Shown: positions 33,741 through 42,862, counted from the first letter of the stretch. The stretch is 64,000 nucleotides of DNA from Kribbella kalugense (GCF_004365875.1 NZ_SODF01000001.1:2418001-2482000), one strand, 5' to 3'. Notes: generated by a model from the letters alone, not told the origin. Translations and numbers: made by a program.

Positions 33741-35365
33741 CAGCGCATCGGCGGCGCAGCCGAGTCCAGCGACTTGTAGTTCAGCGGGATCCCGAGCGTC
33801 TCGTCCTGCGGTGAGGACCCGATCAGTACGACGCCCAGCACCGGCGCACCGGCGAAGTGCAGCGCACCCGTCAGCCGCGCGACGTCCATCTCCTTGTCGA
33901 GACCGACCTGGACCACCAGCACCGACGCGTCCACCGCGGCGGCCAGCGGGGTGATCCCGTGCCGCCCGACCGACGCCGGGCCGTGGATCACCACGGAGTA
34001 CCCAGGCGGCAGGTCCGCGACGATGCCCGGCACGAGCGACGGGCCGACCGCCTCGGCCGTCTCCTCGTGGTTCAGCCCGGGCGGGAGCACGTACAGGTCC
34101 GCGACCGTCCCCGGACGGAACAGCTTCCGGGCCCGGATCGCCCGGGTCGCAGCCGGCTCATTGACCAGGTCGGTGAGCCCTTCGTGCCCGGTGAGATGCG
34201 GCAACACCGGCGTACCCTCGATGTCGGCCAGGACCAGCAGCGTCTCGCGGCCGTCACGGGCATTCGCCTCGGCCATGGCGAGCGCGATGCCGGCCGAGTT
34301 CGGCGTCGGCGAGGCCGACACCACCAGCAAGGCGCCCGGACTGCCGGCCGCGAACGCACGCGGGTTCAGCTCGCGGCGCGCCAGCGCACCACTCGCCTCG
34401 GCGCCCAGCGCGGTGATCTCGTACCGCGGAAGCTCCGGGGCACCCCGGCGCCAGAACCGCCGCCGATGCCCCTCGGAGGCCGCGATCACCGGCGAGCTCG
34501 CCGCTCGGGCGGCCTGGTCGCGAGTCAGGATGTACGGCGTCAGGTGGGACCGGAGGAGCGCGAGACCGAAGCCCAGCACCAGACCGAGGATCCCGCCGAC
34601 CAGGATGTCCCGGGCAACGATCGGCGACGAGCTGGCGGTGTCGGTCGTTGCCGGTGTCACCAATTGGCTACCGGAGCCGACCGTGGAGAGCGCCTTCAGC
34701 ATCGCGGCCGCGTCGTCCGCGGCCTGCCGGGCCTCGGTCGCCAGACCGACCCGCTGGTCTCGCAGCGCCGCCGCGGTCTGGTTGTCGCCGCGGCCGACCG
34801 CCTCGTCGATCTGGCTGACCAGGCTGCGGGACTGCGTGGTCGCCGTCTTCGAGCGGGCCTGCGCCTGCTCGGCCAGGTTGGTGAGCAGCGCCTTGGCCTC
34901 GTCGTTGCGCTGCTTCAGGTAGATCGTCGAGATCGCGTTGGCCCGGTCGACCGCCTTCTGCGCGGTCGGGCCGTCGGTGGTGACCAGGTAGGCGTTGTCG
35001 GTGACCGCCTTCACCCGGGTCACGGTGGCCAGATCCTGGATGGTCTTGTCGTCGGTCGGCATGCCGAGCTGCTTCACCACCGCGGCCAGCAGCGTCGGGC
35101 TGGCCATCACCCGGGCCTGCGTCTCGGCCGGCAGGTCCATGCCCAGCGGCCCGGTCTTGTCCGCGCCGTCCGACAGCTTCCCGACCAGGGCCGGCGGCAC
35201 GGCCGGGCCGATCACCAGCTGGCTCGAGGCGGTCCAGCGAGTGGTCTGGGAGAGCGCGAACACCGAGGCGCCGGCCAATCCGAGCAGGATGCAGCCCAGG
35301 ATCAGCCACTTCTGCCGCAGCAGTGACTGAGCGGTTTCCCGCCAGACCACGGTGCCCGGTTCCAT
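33740..35365 (-). CDS. Wzz/tyrosine-kinase-like chain-length protein with destroyed ATP site
   Basis: 541 residues. An N-terminal Wzz domain begins after KWLILGCILLGLAGASVFAL (TM1 near 20-38) and ends with a second TM (about 254-272). In between is a long coiled-coil-prone segment rich in Ala/Gln/Arg. The C-terminal domain (about 340-530) has the size and order of a bacterial tyrosine (BY) kinase or ParA-like domain. However, where Walker A should read GKT/S it has SASPTPNSAGIALAMA (348-363), and the Walker B region reads YSVVIHGPASVG without Asp. There is no C-terminal tyrosine cluster. It should act as a non-catalytic chain-length or scaffold protein with the Wzy-like neighbour. Confidence 0.8.
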   Translation of the reverse strand: MEPGTVVWRETAQSLLRQKWLILGCILLGLAGASVFALSQTTRWTASSQLVIGPAVPPALVGKLSDGADKTGPLGMDLPAETQARVMASPTLLAAVVKQLGMPTDDKTIQDLATVTRVKAVTDNAYLVTTDGPTAQKAVDRANAISTIYLKQRNDEAKALLTNLAEQAQARSKTATTQSRSLVSQIDEAVGRGDNQTAAALRDQRVGLATEARQAADDAAAMLKALSTVGSGSQLVTPATTDTASSSPIVARDILVGGILGLVLGFGLALLRSHLTPYILTRDQAARAASSPVIAASEGHRRRFWRRGAPELPRYEITALGAEASGALARRELNPRAFAAGSPGALLVVSASPTPNSAGIALAMAEANARDGRETLLVLADIEGTPVLPHLTGHEGLTDLVNEPAATRAIRARKLFRPGTVADLYVLPPGLNHEETAEAVGPSLVPGIVADLPPGYSVVIHGPASVGRHGITPLAAAVDASVLVVQVGLDKEMDVARLTGALHFAGAPVLGVVLIGSSPQDETLGIPLNYKSLDSAAPPMR

Positions 35366-35504
35366 CCGCTACCTCACTCCCTAGCTGCCAGCGCCTCAGG
35401 ATATAGGCACCGGAATGTGATCACAGCATCTTGTCCGGTGCCCTACTCTCTTCTCGGGGGAATCTGGGGTTTTCGCTTTCATGTCCAAGGGGGGACATCT
35501 ACGC

Positions 35505-37724
35505 ATGACGAAGAGACGACTGTTCACGCGGCTGGGGATCGTGGGCACTCTGCTCGCGGGCGCTTTGGTCGTGACGCTCGCGCCGGCGGCGCAGGGTACC
35601 GAGGCCTCGCTCGCAGCGACCAACAGCTCTAGTTGGCAGACCAATGCCAGCGTCCAGGGCATCGCGGTCGCCGCCGGGAAGGCGTACGCCGGAGGCCGCT
35701 TCACCAGCGTCCGTCCGCCGGGCGCCGCGGCCGGGACCGGTGAGGTCGGCCAGGCGTATCTGGCCGCGTTCGACGCGAGCACCGGCGCGCTGGTCACCGC
35801 GTTCAACCCGGTGTTGAACGGCCAGGTCTACGCGGTGGCCGCCTCCGCGGATGGCTCGCGGATCTTCGTCGGCGGTGACTTCACCACCGTCAACGGCCAG
35901 ACCCGGAACCGGATCGCCGCCTTCGACACCGCCACCGGTGCCCTGGTCGCGAACTGGAAGCCGTCCGTGTCCTTCCGGGTCAAGACGATCGCGGTCTCCG
36001 GGACGACGGTCTACTTCGGCGGCTCCTTCGGCCTGGTGAACAATCTCACCCGCAACCGGCTCGCCGCGGTGACCACCGACACCGGCACGCTGCTGCCGTG
36101 GGCTCCGTCCGTGAACGGCGACGTGTACGCCGTCGACGCGGCCGATGACGCCTCGAAGGTGTACGCCGGTGGCCAGTTCAGCACCGTCAACGGCACCAAC
36201 CAGAACACCGCGACCAGCCTCGACCCGGTGACCGGCGCCGTACTGCCGTTCCCCGGAGCGTCCGCCGTACCGCCGCCGAACGGGTCCTGCACGACCCGGG
36301 TGAAGTCGATCGACGCCAGCGGCGGCACCGTGTACTTCGGGAACGGCGGTGACGGCGGCGGCTGCTTCGACGGCACCTGGGCGGTCGACATCGCGACCAA
36401 CACGCTGAAGTGGAAGAACCAGTGCCTCGGCGCGACCGAGGCGGTCAAGGTCGTCAACGGCTGGCTGTACAAGGGCTCGCACGCCCACGACTGCGCCAAC
36501 CAGGGCGCCGGCGGCTTCCCGCAGGGCTTCGACTACCGCTTCCTGCTGAGCGAGAAGCTGACCGACGGGTCGCTCGGCCCGTGGTTCCCGAACACCGACG
36601 CCGACCCGAACAGCGCGACGAACGTCGGCCCGCTGGCCTTCGCGACCGGCGGCAACGACCTGTGGGTCGGCGGCGACTTCCTGCACGTCAACGATGTCGC
36701 CCAGCAGGGCCTGACCCACTTCACCAACGCGGCCCCGGGGGCGGCTCCGGCCAAGCCGGCCAAGCTGCTGCCGTACAGCGTCCAGCCGGGCGTCGTGCAG
36801 ATCCACTTCCCGACCGTGGTCGACAACGACGACAGCACGCTGACCTACCGGCTGCTGAAGGGCTTCACCAACACCACGATCGCGACCTGGACGGCCACGT
36901 CCAAGCCGTGGGACAAGCCGTGGCTCTCCTACACCGACACGTCCTCGCCCCCGGGTGAAGTCACCAACTACCGGGTCGAGGTCACCGACGGCAGTACGAC
37001 GATCCGCGGCAACTACTCGGACCCGATCACGGTCGCCTCGACGGCATCGACGGCGTACGACCAGCTGATCAACGCCGACGGACCGCAGGCCTACTGGCGG
37101 CTGGGTGAAGCCGTCGGTACGACGACCTCGGTTGACTCCTCCGGGCAGAGCAACAACGGCACGTTCACCGGGGTGACGCTGGGCGGCGCTGGTGCGATCG
37201 CCGGCAACACGTCGATGACGACCAGTACGACCACCGGCCGGATGGTCGGCGAGAAGGCGTACAGCATGCCGCAGCAGTTCACGGTCGAGGCCTGGGTGAA
37301 GCAGAGCGGCGTCGGTCGCGGCGGCCGGATCATCGGCTTCGGCAACTCGAAGACCGGGAACAGCGGCAGCGGCGGCGACCGGATGCTGTACATGCGGACC
37401 AATGGCTCGATCGTCTTCGGTGTGAACGACGGCGCCCAGCAAACGCTGACCAGCCCGTCCGGCAAGAACGACGGCCTGTGGCACCACGTGGTCGGCACCT
37501 ACGACAACGGGATGATGAAGGAGTACGTCGACGGCGTACTCACCGGGAGTGCTCTGGTCGGCGCAGCGTCGACGTACTACGGCTGGTGGCGGGTCGGCTA
37601 TGACCTGACCAACTCGTGGCCCGGCGGCGGAGCGACCCAGACCGGAATGGGCATCGACGAGGCGGCCGTCTACCCGTACGCGCTCACCCCCTTGCAGGTC
37701 CAAAGTCACTACGCAGCAAAGTGA
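35505..37724 (+). CDS. Secreted beta-propeller protein with C-terminal LamG-like domain
   Basis: 739 residues; ATG 35505 follows a GGGGGGA site, with an alternative ATG at 35481. Signal peptide RRLFTRLGIVGTLLAGALVV ends near AQG. From about 40 to 420 there are repeating units with the consensus GGxFxxVNG and intervening DxxTGALVxxW, typical of seven-bladed propellers. Conserved cysteines cluster in SCTTRVKSID, GGDGGGCFDG, QCLGATEAVK and GSHAHDC. A fibronectin-like module (about 420-510) precedes a LamG/concanavalin-type domain (about 515-735: AYWRLGE, FTVEAWVKQ, WHHVVGTYD). Probably a surface adhesin or glycan-binding protein; catalytic function is not evident. Divergent from the Wzz-like gene. 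Confidence 0.83.
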   Translation: MTKRRLFTRLGIVGTLLAGALVVTLAPAAQGTEASLAATNSSSWQTNASVQGIAVAAGKAYAGGRFTSVRPPGAAAGTGEVGQAYLAAFDASTGALVTAFNPVLNGQVYAVAASADGSRIFVGGDFTTVNGQTRNRIAAFDTATGALVANWKPSVSFRVKTIAVSGTTVYFGGSFGLVNNLTRNRLAAVTTDTGTLLPWAPSVNGDVYAVDAADDASKVYAGGQFSTVNGTNQNTATSLDPVTGAVLPFPGASAVPPPNGSCTTRVKSIDASGGTVYFGNGGDGGGCFDGTWAVDIATNTLKWKNQCLGATEAVKVVNGWLYKGSHAHDCANQGAGGFPQGFDYRFLLSEKLTDGSLGPWFPNTDADPNSATNVGPLAFATGGNDLWVGGDFLHVNDVAQQGLTHFTNAAPGAAPAKPAKLLPYSVQPGVVQIHFPTVVDNDDSTLTYRLLKGFTNTTIATWTATSKPWDKPWLSYTDTSSPPGEVTNYRVEVTDGSTTIRGNYSDPITVASTASTAYDQLINADGPQAYWRLGEAVGTTTSVDSSGQSNNGTFTGVTLGGAGAIAGNTSMTTSTTTGRMVGEKAYSMPQQFTVEAWVKQSGVGRGGRIIGFGNSKTGNSGSGGDRMLYMRTNGSIVFGVNDGAQQTLTSPSGKNDGLWHHVVGTYDNGMMKEYVDGVLTGSALVGAASTYYGWWRVGYDLTNSWPGGGATQTGMGIDEAAVYPYALTPLQVQSHYAAK

Positions 37725-37768
37725 AAAGACTGGTTTCTGCAAGGTTTGGCACAAACTCATAACGCGGT

Positions 37769-37797
37769 TGGGAGGCCCGCTTCCGGTGGGCCTCCCA
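37769..37797 (+). terminator. Terminator hairpin between the two propeller genes
   Basis: TGGGAGGCCC pairs perfectly with GGGCCTCCCA around a nine-base loop, 45 bases after the first propeller gene. The second gene therefore probably has its own promoter, in 37798-37868. Confidence 0.65.
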
Positions 37798-37868
37798 CAG
37801 CGGTAATGTCCGCCGCTGGTGCGTGATGAGGCACGCGCTGTACGGCCCCCGCCTGTCGAAGGACATAA

Positions 37869-39398
37869 ATGAAGAAGTTAGTGCTGGCCCTTGTCACCGC
37901 AGCGGCTGTTCTGGCCGCGGCGCTGATACCCTCCGGACCGCCGGTGCAGGCGGCGACTCCGGGTTTCGCCTCCGCGGTATCCGCGATCAAGCAGACCTCG
38001 TGGCAGACCAACAACAGCGTCAACGCGATCGCGATCGCCGGGAACACCGTGTTCGCCGGTGGTCTGTTCACCAGGCTCCGGCAGCCGGGGAAGTTGTCGG
38101 GCCAGGCGCCGGAGACGGTCCGTACGTACGTCGCGGCGTTCAACCGCAGCACCGGCGCACCGACCTCGTGGGCGCCGACCGTGAACGGTCCCGTCTACAG
38201 CATCGCGGTCAGCCCGGACGGCAAGTGGGTGGTGATCGGCGGTGACTTCACCGTGGTGAACGGATTGCGGCGCGCCAAGATCGCCATGTTCAGCGTGGCC
38301 ACCGGCAAGATCGTGCAGGCCTGGGACCCGGTCTTCACCGCCCGCGTCAAGGCGCTGGCGATCTACGGCAACAGCGTGTTCATCGGCGGCGCGTTCCGCT
38401 CGATCGACGGCGTGACCCGCAACCGGCTCGGCGCGGTCCGGCTGCTCCAGGGCGACATCCTGCCGTGGAACCCGAACGCCAACAACGACGTGTACGCCGT
38501 GGACGTGGCCGACAACGGCACCCGGGTGTTCGTCGGTGGTCCGTTCAGCACGATCAACGGCAAGGACCACTACTCGCTGGCGATGCTGAACAACACCACG
38601 GGCGCGGCGTTCGCCTTCCCAGCCGCGGCAGCGATCCCGAAGCCGACAGCCACCTGCACCACCCGGGTGAAGGACATCGACACGCTCGGCGACAAGGTGT
38701 TCGTCTCCAACGGCGGTGACGGCGGCGGCTGCTACGACGGCGTACTGGCCGCGCAGGTATCGACCGGCAAGCTGCTGTGGCAGAACAAGTGCCTGGGCGC
38801 GACCGAGGCGATCAAGGCGATCGGCAACTGGGTCTACAAGGGTTCGCACGCGCACGACTGCACGTCGACGCCGAACGGCTTCGCCAACGGGAGCGGTACG
38901 CACTACCTGCTGGTCGAGAGCGCGATCGACGGCAACCTCGGGCCTTGGTACCCGAACACCGACGCGAACCTGAAGAGCACCACCAAGGTCGGTCCGCTGG
39001 CGATGGCCGGCACCGACACCGACCTGTGGGTCGGCGGCGACTTCCTGAACGTGAACGGCAAGCCGCAGGTCGGGATCACCCGCTTCACGAACGCGCCGGG
39101 CGGCGCGGCTCCCGGCGTACCGAAGGCACCGACGCTGTCCGCGACGACGTCCGGTCGGGTGTACGTGACCTACTCGGACACGTACGACCTGGACAACCTT
39201 TCGCTGACGTACAACGTGTTCCGGGGCTCGCTGAGCGTCGGCTCGACCAAGTACACGTCGTACTTCTGGCAGGCACGCAAGAGCTACCAGGTAGTCGACC
39301 GCGGCCTCAAGCGCGGCTCGACGTACTCGTACCACATCGAGGTCCACGACGGCCGAAACATCATGAAGGGCGCCACCGCAACGGTGAAGATCCCCTAG
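37869..39398 (+). CDS. Secreted beta-propeller protein, paralogue without LamG domain
   Basis: 509 residues with a signal peptide (KKLVLALVTAAAVLAAALIP) ending near VQAA; GAAGGA lies before the ATG. It aligns over its whole length with the propeller part of the preceding gene: TSWQTNNSVNAIAIAG, GGDFTVVNG, GGAFRSIDG, CTTRVKDID, GGDGGGCYDG, CLGATEAIK, GSHAHDC and GPLAMAG...DLWVGGDFLNVNGK. The C-terminus stops after one fibronectin-like module and lacks the LamG domain. The tandem pair therefore arose by duplication with later gain or loss of the LamG domain. The ligand is unknown. Confidence 0.83.
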   Translation: MKKLVLALVTAAAVLAAALIPSGPPVQAATPGFASAVSAIKQTSWQTNNSVNAIAIAGNTVFAGGLFTRLRQPGKLSGQAPETVRTYVAAFNRSTGAPTSWAPTVNGPVYSIAVSPDGKWVVIGGDFTVVNGLRRAKIAMFSVATGKIVQAWDPVFTARVKALAIYGNSVFIGGAFRSIDGVTRNRLGAVRLLQGDILPWNPNANNDVYAVDVADNGTRVFVGGPFSTINGKDHYSLAMLNNTTGAAFAFPAAAAIPKPTATCTTRVKDIDTLGDKVFVSNGGDGGGCYDGVLAAQVSTGKLLWQNKCLGATEAIKAIGNWVYKGSHAHDCTSTPNGFANGSGTHYLLVESAIDGNLGPWYPNTDANLKSTTKVGPLAMAGTDTDLWVGGDFLNVNGKPQVGITRFTNAPGGAAPGVPKAPTLSATTSGRVYVTYSDTYDLDNLSLTYNVFRGSLSVGSTKYTSYFWQARKSYQVVDRGLKRGSTYSYHIEVHDGRNIMKGATATVKIP

Positions 39399-39422
39399 CT
39401 CGCAGGGCGCCGCAGGCTTTGC

Positions 39423-39513
39423 ACGTTTCAGGGGTCAACCCCGCGGATGGTCGGTTGCGGAGGCAGAATTCAGCCGCGCAACCGACAATCTGCGGGGTTG
39501 ACCCCTGAAACGT
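39423..39513. repeat. Palindromic element, copy A
   Basis: Outer arms 39423-39444 and 39492-39513 are perfectly complementary over 22 bases (core GTTTCAGGGGTCAACCCC). Symmetric 5-base spacers follow, then inner arms GTCGGTTGC (39450) and GCAACCGAC (39478) and a 19-base loop. It lies between the second propeller gene and the AbiEi-like gene. Copy B is at 40673. Not followed by a T-run, so a pure terminator role is uncertain. Confidence 0.9.
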
Positions 39514-39595
39514 TCGTGGGTGGGGTGGGACGAGTTGTCCACAGGTCTCGGGTTCGGGGATGCGGCGGACGGCTTCGGTGGCCGATCCTTGCGGG

Positions 39596-40543
39596 ATGAA
39601 TCCGATGCTCGCCGTGGTCGCCGATAGCCAAGGTGGCGTGTTCAGCCGGGCGCAGGCGCTCACGTGCGGTTACACGCCGCGCGGGATCCGGGACCGGGTC
39701 CGAAGTGGACGCTGGCTGCGGATTCGTCACGGGCAGTACGCCGAAGCGGTCGACCTGAGCCGCCTGGCACCGTGGGAGCTCGAGTTGGCTCGGTATCGGC
39801 GCCTGGTGTACGCCGTGATGAACGCGATGCGACCAGGATCCGTTGCCGTCAGCCACCAGTCGTCGCTTCTCCTGCACGGACTGCCGTTGTGGGGCGTCGA
39901 CCTGTCGGAAGTGCACCTCAGTCGCCTGGACGAGCGCAGGCACAGCGGACCCGTTGCGGATGTGCGCTACCACCGTGGTGTCCTGACGTCCGACGACCTC
40001 ACCACCATCGGAGGTCTGGCGTCGACTGCTCTGCCCAGGACAATTGTCGAATCCGCCTGTACGACGTCGTTCGAGGCTGCCGTGATCTTCCTTGATGCAG
40101 CCCTGCGCGATGGGGTCGACGAAGATGACCTGCGCCGGCTGCTTCGCCTCACCGAGTTCTGGCCGGGGAGCGCGACCGCCCGCGCCGCGCTCGGCTTCGC
40201 CGACGGCCGCTCGGAATCCGTCGGAGAATCTCGGATGCGGGTGCTGATGCACAATCAGGGGTTGCCTGTTCCGGAACTCCAGGTCGTCTATCGCGATCGG
40301 GACGGGATCATCGCCCGAGTCGATTTCGACTTCTCCGACTACAACACGGTCGTCGAGTTCGACGGCAAGCTGAAGTACGCCGGCGCTTCGAGCGACGTAC
40401 TCGTCCAGGAGAAGATCCGCGAGGACCGGCTGCGCGCCATCGGGCTCGAGGTCGTGCGCACGATGTGGCCGGATCTGGACCGCCCGGCCCACACCGCCGG
40501 CGGTATCCGGGCCGCGTTCGCCCGAGCCCGCCGTACGGCTTGA
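39596..40543 (+). CDS. AbiEi-like winged-helix plus DUF559 (restriction-endonuclease-fold) protein
   Basis: 315 residues from ATG 39596 (an ATG at 39560 is an alternative). The N-terminal part, LAVVADSQGGVFSRAQALTCGYTPRGIRDRVRSGRWLRI, is the AbiEi-type antitoxin winged helix. The C-terminal DUF559 module (about 225-310) has the PD-(D/E)XK-like pattern RVDFDFSDYNTVVEFDGK, then QEKIREDRLRAIGLEVVR, as in Vsr-type nucleases. No AbiEii-type nucleotidyltransferase toxin is adjacent, so it is an orphan. It is bracketed by the two palindromic elements at 39423 and 40673, the only gene so placed here. A defence or DNA-processing role is possible but unproven. Confidence 0.8.
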   Translation: MNPMLAVVADSQGGVFSRAQALTCGYTPRGIRDRVRSGRWLRIRHGQYAEAVDLSRLAPWELELARYRRLVYAVMNAMRPGSVAVSHQSSLLLHGLPLWGVDLSEVHLSRLDERRHSGPVADVRYHRGVLTSDDLTTIGGLASTALPRTIVESACTTSFEAAVIFLDAALRDGVDEDDLRRLLRLTEFWPGSATARAALGFADGRSESVGESRMRVLMHNQGLPVPELQVVYRDRDGIIARVDFDFSDYNTVVEFDGKLKYAGASSDVLVQEKIREDRLRAIGLEVVRTMWPDLDRPAHTAGGIRAAFARARRTA

Positions 40544-40672
40544 CCCGGCTCGGCGCCGTACGGCCGACCACGCCGCCTTACCGCACTGCTGTGCCGCCCG
40601 TGACACACAGCGCCGCGCCCCCGCCTCTCCCCCGCCGCGCCCCGTCGCGCCTCGGTCGGCTGCCGCGCGAGT

Positions 40673-40769
40673 CGTCCGTTTCAGGGGTCAACCCCCGAGC
40701 TGGTCGGTTTGGCCACCTGAATGCAAGGTGTCAACCGACCCTTTTGGGGGTTGACCCCTGAAACGGACG
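40673..40769. repeat. Palindromic element, copy B
   Basis: Outer arms 40673-40696 and 40746-40769 are complementary over 24 bases and share the GTTTCAGGGGTCAACCCC core with copy A. After symmetric 5-base spacers come inner arms GGTCGGTT (40702) and AACCGACC (40733), then a different loop with a small CACCT/AGGTG hairpin. It lies between convergent gene ends. The surrounding 40544-40804 gap holds nothing else recognisable. Confidence 0.9.
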
Positions 40770-40804
40770 CGGGACGGACGTGGCCGGGCGCGGTGGGTGG
40801 GTGG

Positions 40805-42067
40805 TTAGTGGGTGCGGCGGTGGGATTTTATGGCTTGGTTTGCTTCGTTCCACCAGAGGAGGAGGGTGGTGAACGAGGCGCCGGCCAGGCCCCACGCCGC
40901 GCCCTTGGGGCCCCAGAGGTAGGCGCCGCCTACGCCGCAGGTGGTCAGGATGACCGAGGAGATCAGGCGGACGCGGAGGCCGCGGGTGGCGGCGGTGAGG
41001 GCGCGCATGATCGCGAAGGCGCCCGCGTTCGAGGCGCCGAGTGCCTGCAGCAGGATGACCGGGATGAGTACGGCGTGAGCCTGGGTCCAGACGCCCGGGC
41101 CGAGGAGCTCGCGGCCGACGACCGCTGGTAGGAGCAGGAAGATGGCGCCCCAGGCCAGTGCGCCGGCTCCGACGCCGAACGAGATGGCCAGGCCGACGAG
41201 CCACAGCCGGCGGTACGAATGCCGCAAAGCGCGAGCGGCCTCCGGTACGGAGATCATCCGGATGCCCTGGTTCAGTACGTTCACCGGGCCGAGCAGGACC
41301 TGGGCGCCGCGGATACCTGCCGTGGCGACCAGACCGGCGGCCGCGGTGATGCCGAGCATGTAGACCTGGATAGTGCCGGAGACCGCGAGCATCTCGCCGA
41401 CGTACTTGGGACTCAGGTCCCAGTTCCGCTTGACCCATTCACGAATCAGCTGCCGGCGCGGCGCCACCCCGGCCTGGAAGCGACCGGCGATCGCAGCGAT
41501 CACCGCGCCCATTCCCCAGCCGAAGGTCAGCGTGAACGCGGACGTCGTACCCGTCAGGTAGAGGCCGCCGAAGATCGCGAGCATCGCCAGCAGCCAGATC
41601 AAGTCGTTGACGAACGCCCGATGCCCTTCGCCGACGACGAAGAACGCCCAGCGCCACGCGTCCTGCAGCAAAAGGCCAGGCATCGTCACCGCGAAGGCGA
41701 TCAGCACACCCCGAGACGGGACTCCGGGAAACGCCGCGATCGCCAATCCCACAAGCAACGCCAGGAAGCCCGCGAACAACGCGGTCGCCGTACTCGCCCG
41801 GACCGCACGCTGCCACTCGGGCGTCCGTTCACCGGAGTACCGGACGGCTAGCGGCTCGGTCGAGATCGCGCGGGACACGTTCAGCGCGATCGTGTAGCCG
41901 CCGAACGCGAGCGCGTAGACGCCGAAGTCCGCCACAGTGCTCGACCGCGCGACGACGACACCGACCGCGAGGTTGCTGAGACTCGACAGCGCCTGATCGG
42001 CCAGACCCCAACTGGCGCGACCGGCCGGCCCGGCCAGCCGACGCAGCTTCGGCCGCCGGAACTTCAC
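40805..42067 (-). CDS. Wzx-like polysaccharide flippase 1
   Basis: 420 residues, GTG start, with about a dozen hydrophobic segments of the MATE/PST type. The N-terminal ASWGLADQALSSLSNLAVGVVVAR and NVSRAISTEPLAVRYSGE are shared almost word for word with the second flippase encoded at 52142. Such proteins flip undecaprenyl-linked oligosaccharides to the outer face. It is the last gene of the minus-strand operon that begins with the initiating sugar transferase, right after the WecG-like gene. Two flippases in one cluster suggest two repeat units or lipid-linked intermediates. Confidence 0.87.
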   Translation of the reverse strand: MKFRRPKLRRLAGPAGRASWGLADQALSSLSNLAVGVVVARSSTVADFGVYALAFGGYTIALNVSRAISTEPLAVRYSGERTPEWQRAVRASTATALFAGFLALLVGLAIAAFPGVPSRGVLIAFAVTMPGLLLQDAWRWAFFVVGEGHRAFVNDLIWLLAMLAIFGGLYLTGTTSAFTLTFGWGMGAVIAAIAGRFQAGVAPRRQLIREWVKRNWDLSPKYVGEMLAVSGTIQVYMLGITAAAGLVATAGIRGAQVLLGPVNVLNQGIRMISVPEAARALRHSYRRLWLVGLAISFGVGAGALAWGAIFLLLPAVVGRELLGPGVWTQAHAVLIPVILLQALGASNAGAFAIMRALTAATRGLRVRLISSVILTTCGVGGAYLWGPKGAAWGLAGASFTTLLLWWNEANQAIKSHRRTH

Positions 42068-42076
42068 CGGCTCACT

Positions 42077-42862
42077 CTAGAGCGGACGTGGCGGATGACG
42101 GAGGACGCCCAGGAGGAAACGCGGGATGCCCAGCACATAACGCTTCCAGAGCCGGCGAGGCTCCTTGTACAGCCGGTAGCTCCACTCCAGCCCGGCGCGC
42201 TGCATCCACAGCGGTGCGCGGTCCAGCCGGCCGGTGTGGAAGTCGAACGCCGCCCCGACACCGATCAGGATCGACGCGTTGAGCCGGTCGCGATGGTCGG
42301 CCATCCAGCGCTCCTGCTTCGGCGCGCCGAGCCCGACCCAGATGATGTCCGGCCGCGCCTCGTTCATCCGCGCGACCACGGCCGCGTCCTCGGCGTCGGT
42401 CAGCGGCCGGTACGGCGGGCATTCGCTACCGACGACCTTCAAGGCCGGATGACGCTCCTGGAAAACGTCCCGCAGCTCCTCGGCGACCCCCTCGGCGCCG
42501 CCGTAGAAGTACTGCGTCCAGCCGCGCTCGGCCGCCTCTGCCATCACCCGCTCGAGCAGATCCGGCCCGGCGACCCGGTCCATCTGCTCGAACCCGGCCT
42601 TGTGGCCGGCCCAGACCAGCGGCATGCCGTCCGGCACCGTTAGACCGGCGGTGTTGTAGACCTCGGTGAGCCGCTCGTCGGCGCGCGCGTGCAGCAGGGC
42701 GTTCATGTCCGTGACGCAGACCAGCTCGCGGGCGTGGTGATCGATCCACCGCGCGAACGTCGCGACGGTGTGGTCCGGATTGGTGACGCTGACATGGATG
42801 CCCAGGACATCGACCCGGTCGGCCGTGGTGGTGCCAGTCGCCGCGGTCTGCATATCGGTCAT
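42077..42862 (-). CDS. WecG/TagA/CpsF-family glycosyltransferase (GT26)
   Basis: 261 residues. Family signatures: VTDMNALLHARAD, the DGMPLVWAGHKAG aspartate motif near 78, VAGPDLLERVM, YFYGGAEGVAEEL, and the C-terminal GLGAPKQERWM near 178 with GVGAAFDFHTG. GT26 enzymes add the second sugar to an undecaprenyl-diphosphate-linked sugar. This fits a position just behind the initiating transferase of the same operon. The ATG follows a GGAGGA site inside the end of the gmd gene region. Confidence 0.93.
   Translation of the reverse strand: MTDMQTAATGTTTADRVDVLGIHVSVTNPDHTVATFARWIDHHARELVCVTDMNALLHARADERLTEVYNTAGLTVPDGMPLVWAGHKAGFEQMDRVAGPDLLERVMAEAAERGWTQYFYGGAEGVAEELRDVFQERHPALKVVGSECPPYRPLTDAEDAAVVARMNEARPDIIWVGLGAPKQERWMADHRDRLNASILIGVGAAFDFHTGRLDRAPLWMQRAGLEWSYRLYKEPRRLWKRYVLGIPRFLLGVLRHPPRPL

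Noticed and set aside
35400..35504. Inverted repeat GGCACCGGA/TCCGGTGCC before the propeller gene as a riboswitch
   Set aside because: A single hairpin lies there, but I could not match it to any riboswitch consensus such as cyclic di-GMP or cyclic di-AMP classes.
35499..37760. A 753-codon minus-strand open frame opposite the propeller-LamG gene
   Set aside because: Composition (Arg/Val/Asp-rich with no pattern) is that of an antisense shadow; the plus-strand protein has a clear signal peptide and domains.
39423..40769. Palindromic elements considered as integron attC sites
   Set aside because: They do not show the RYYYAAC/GTTRRRY core pair in the right places, are near-perfect rather than bulged palindromes, and no integrase gene is present.
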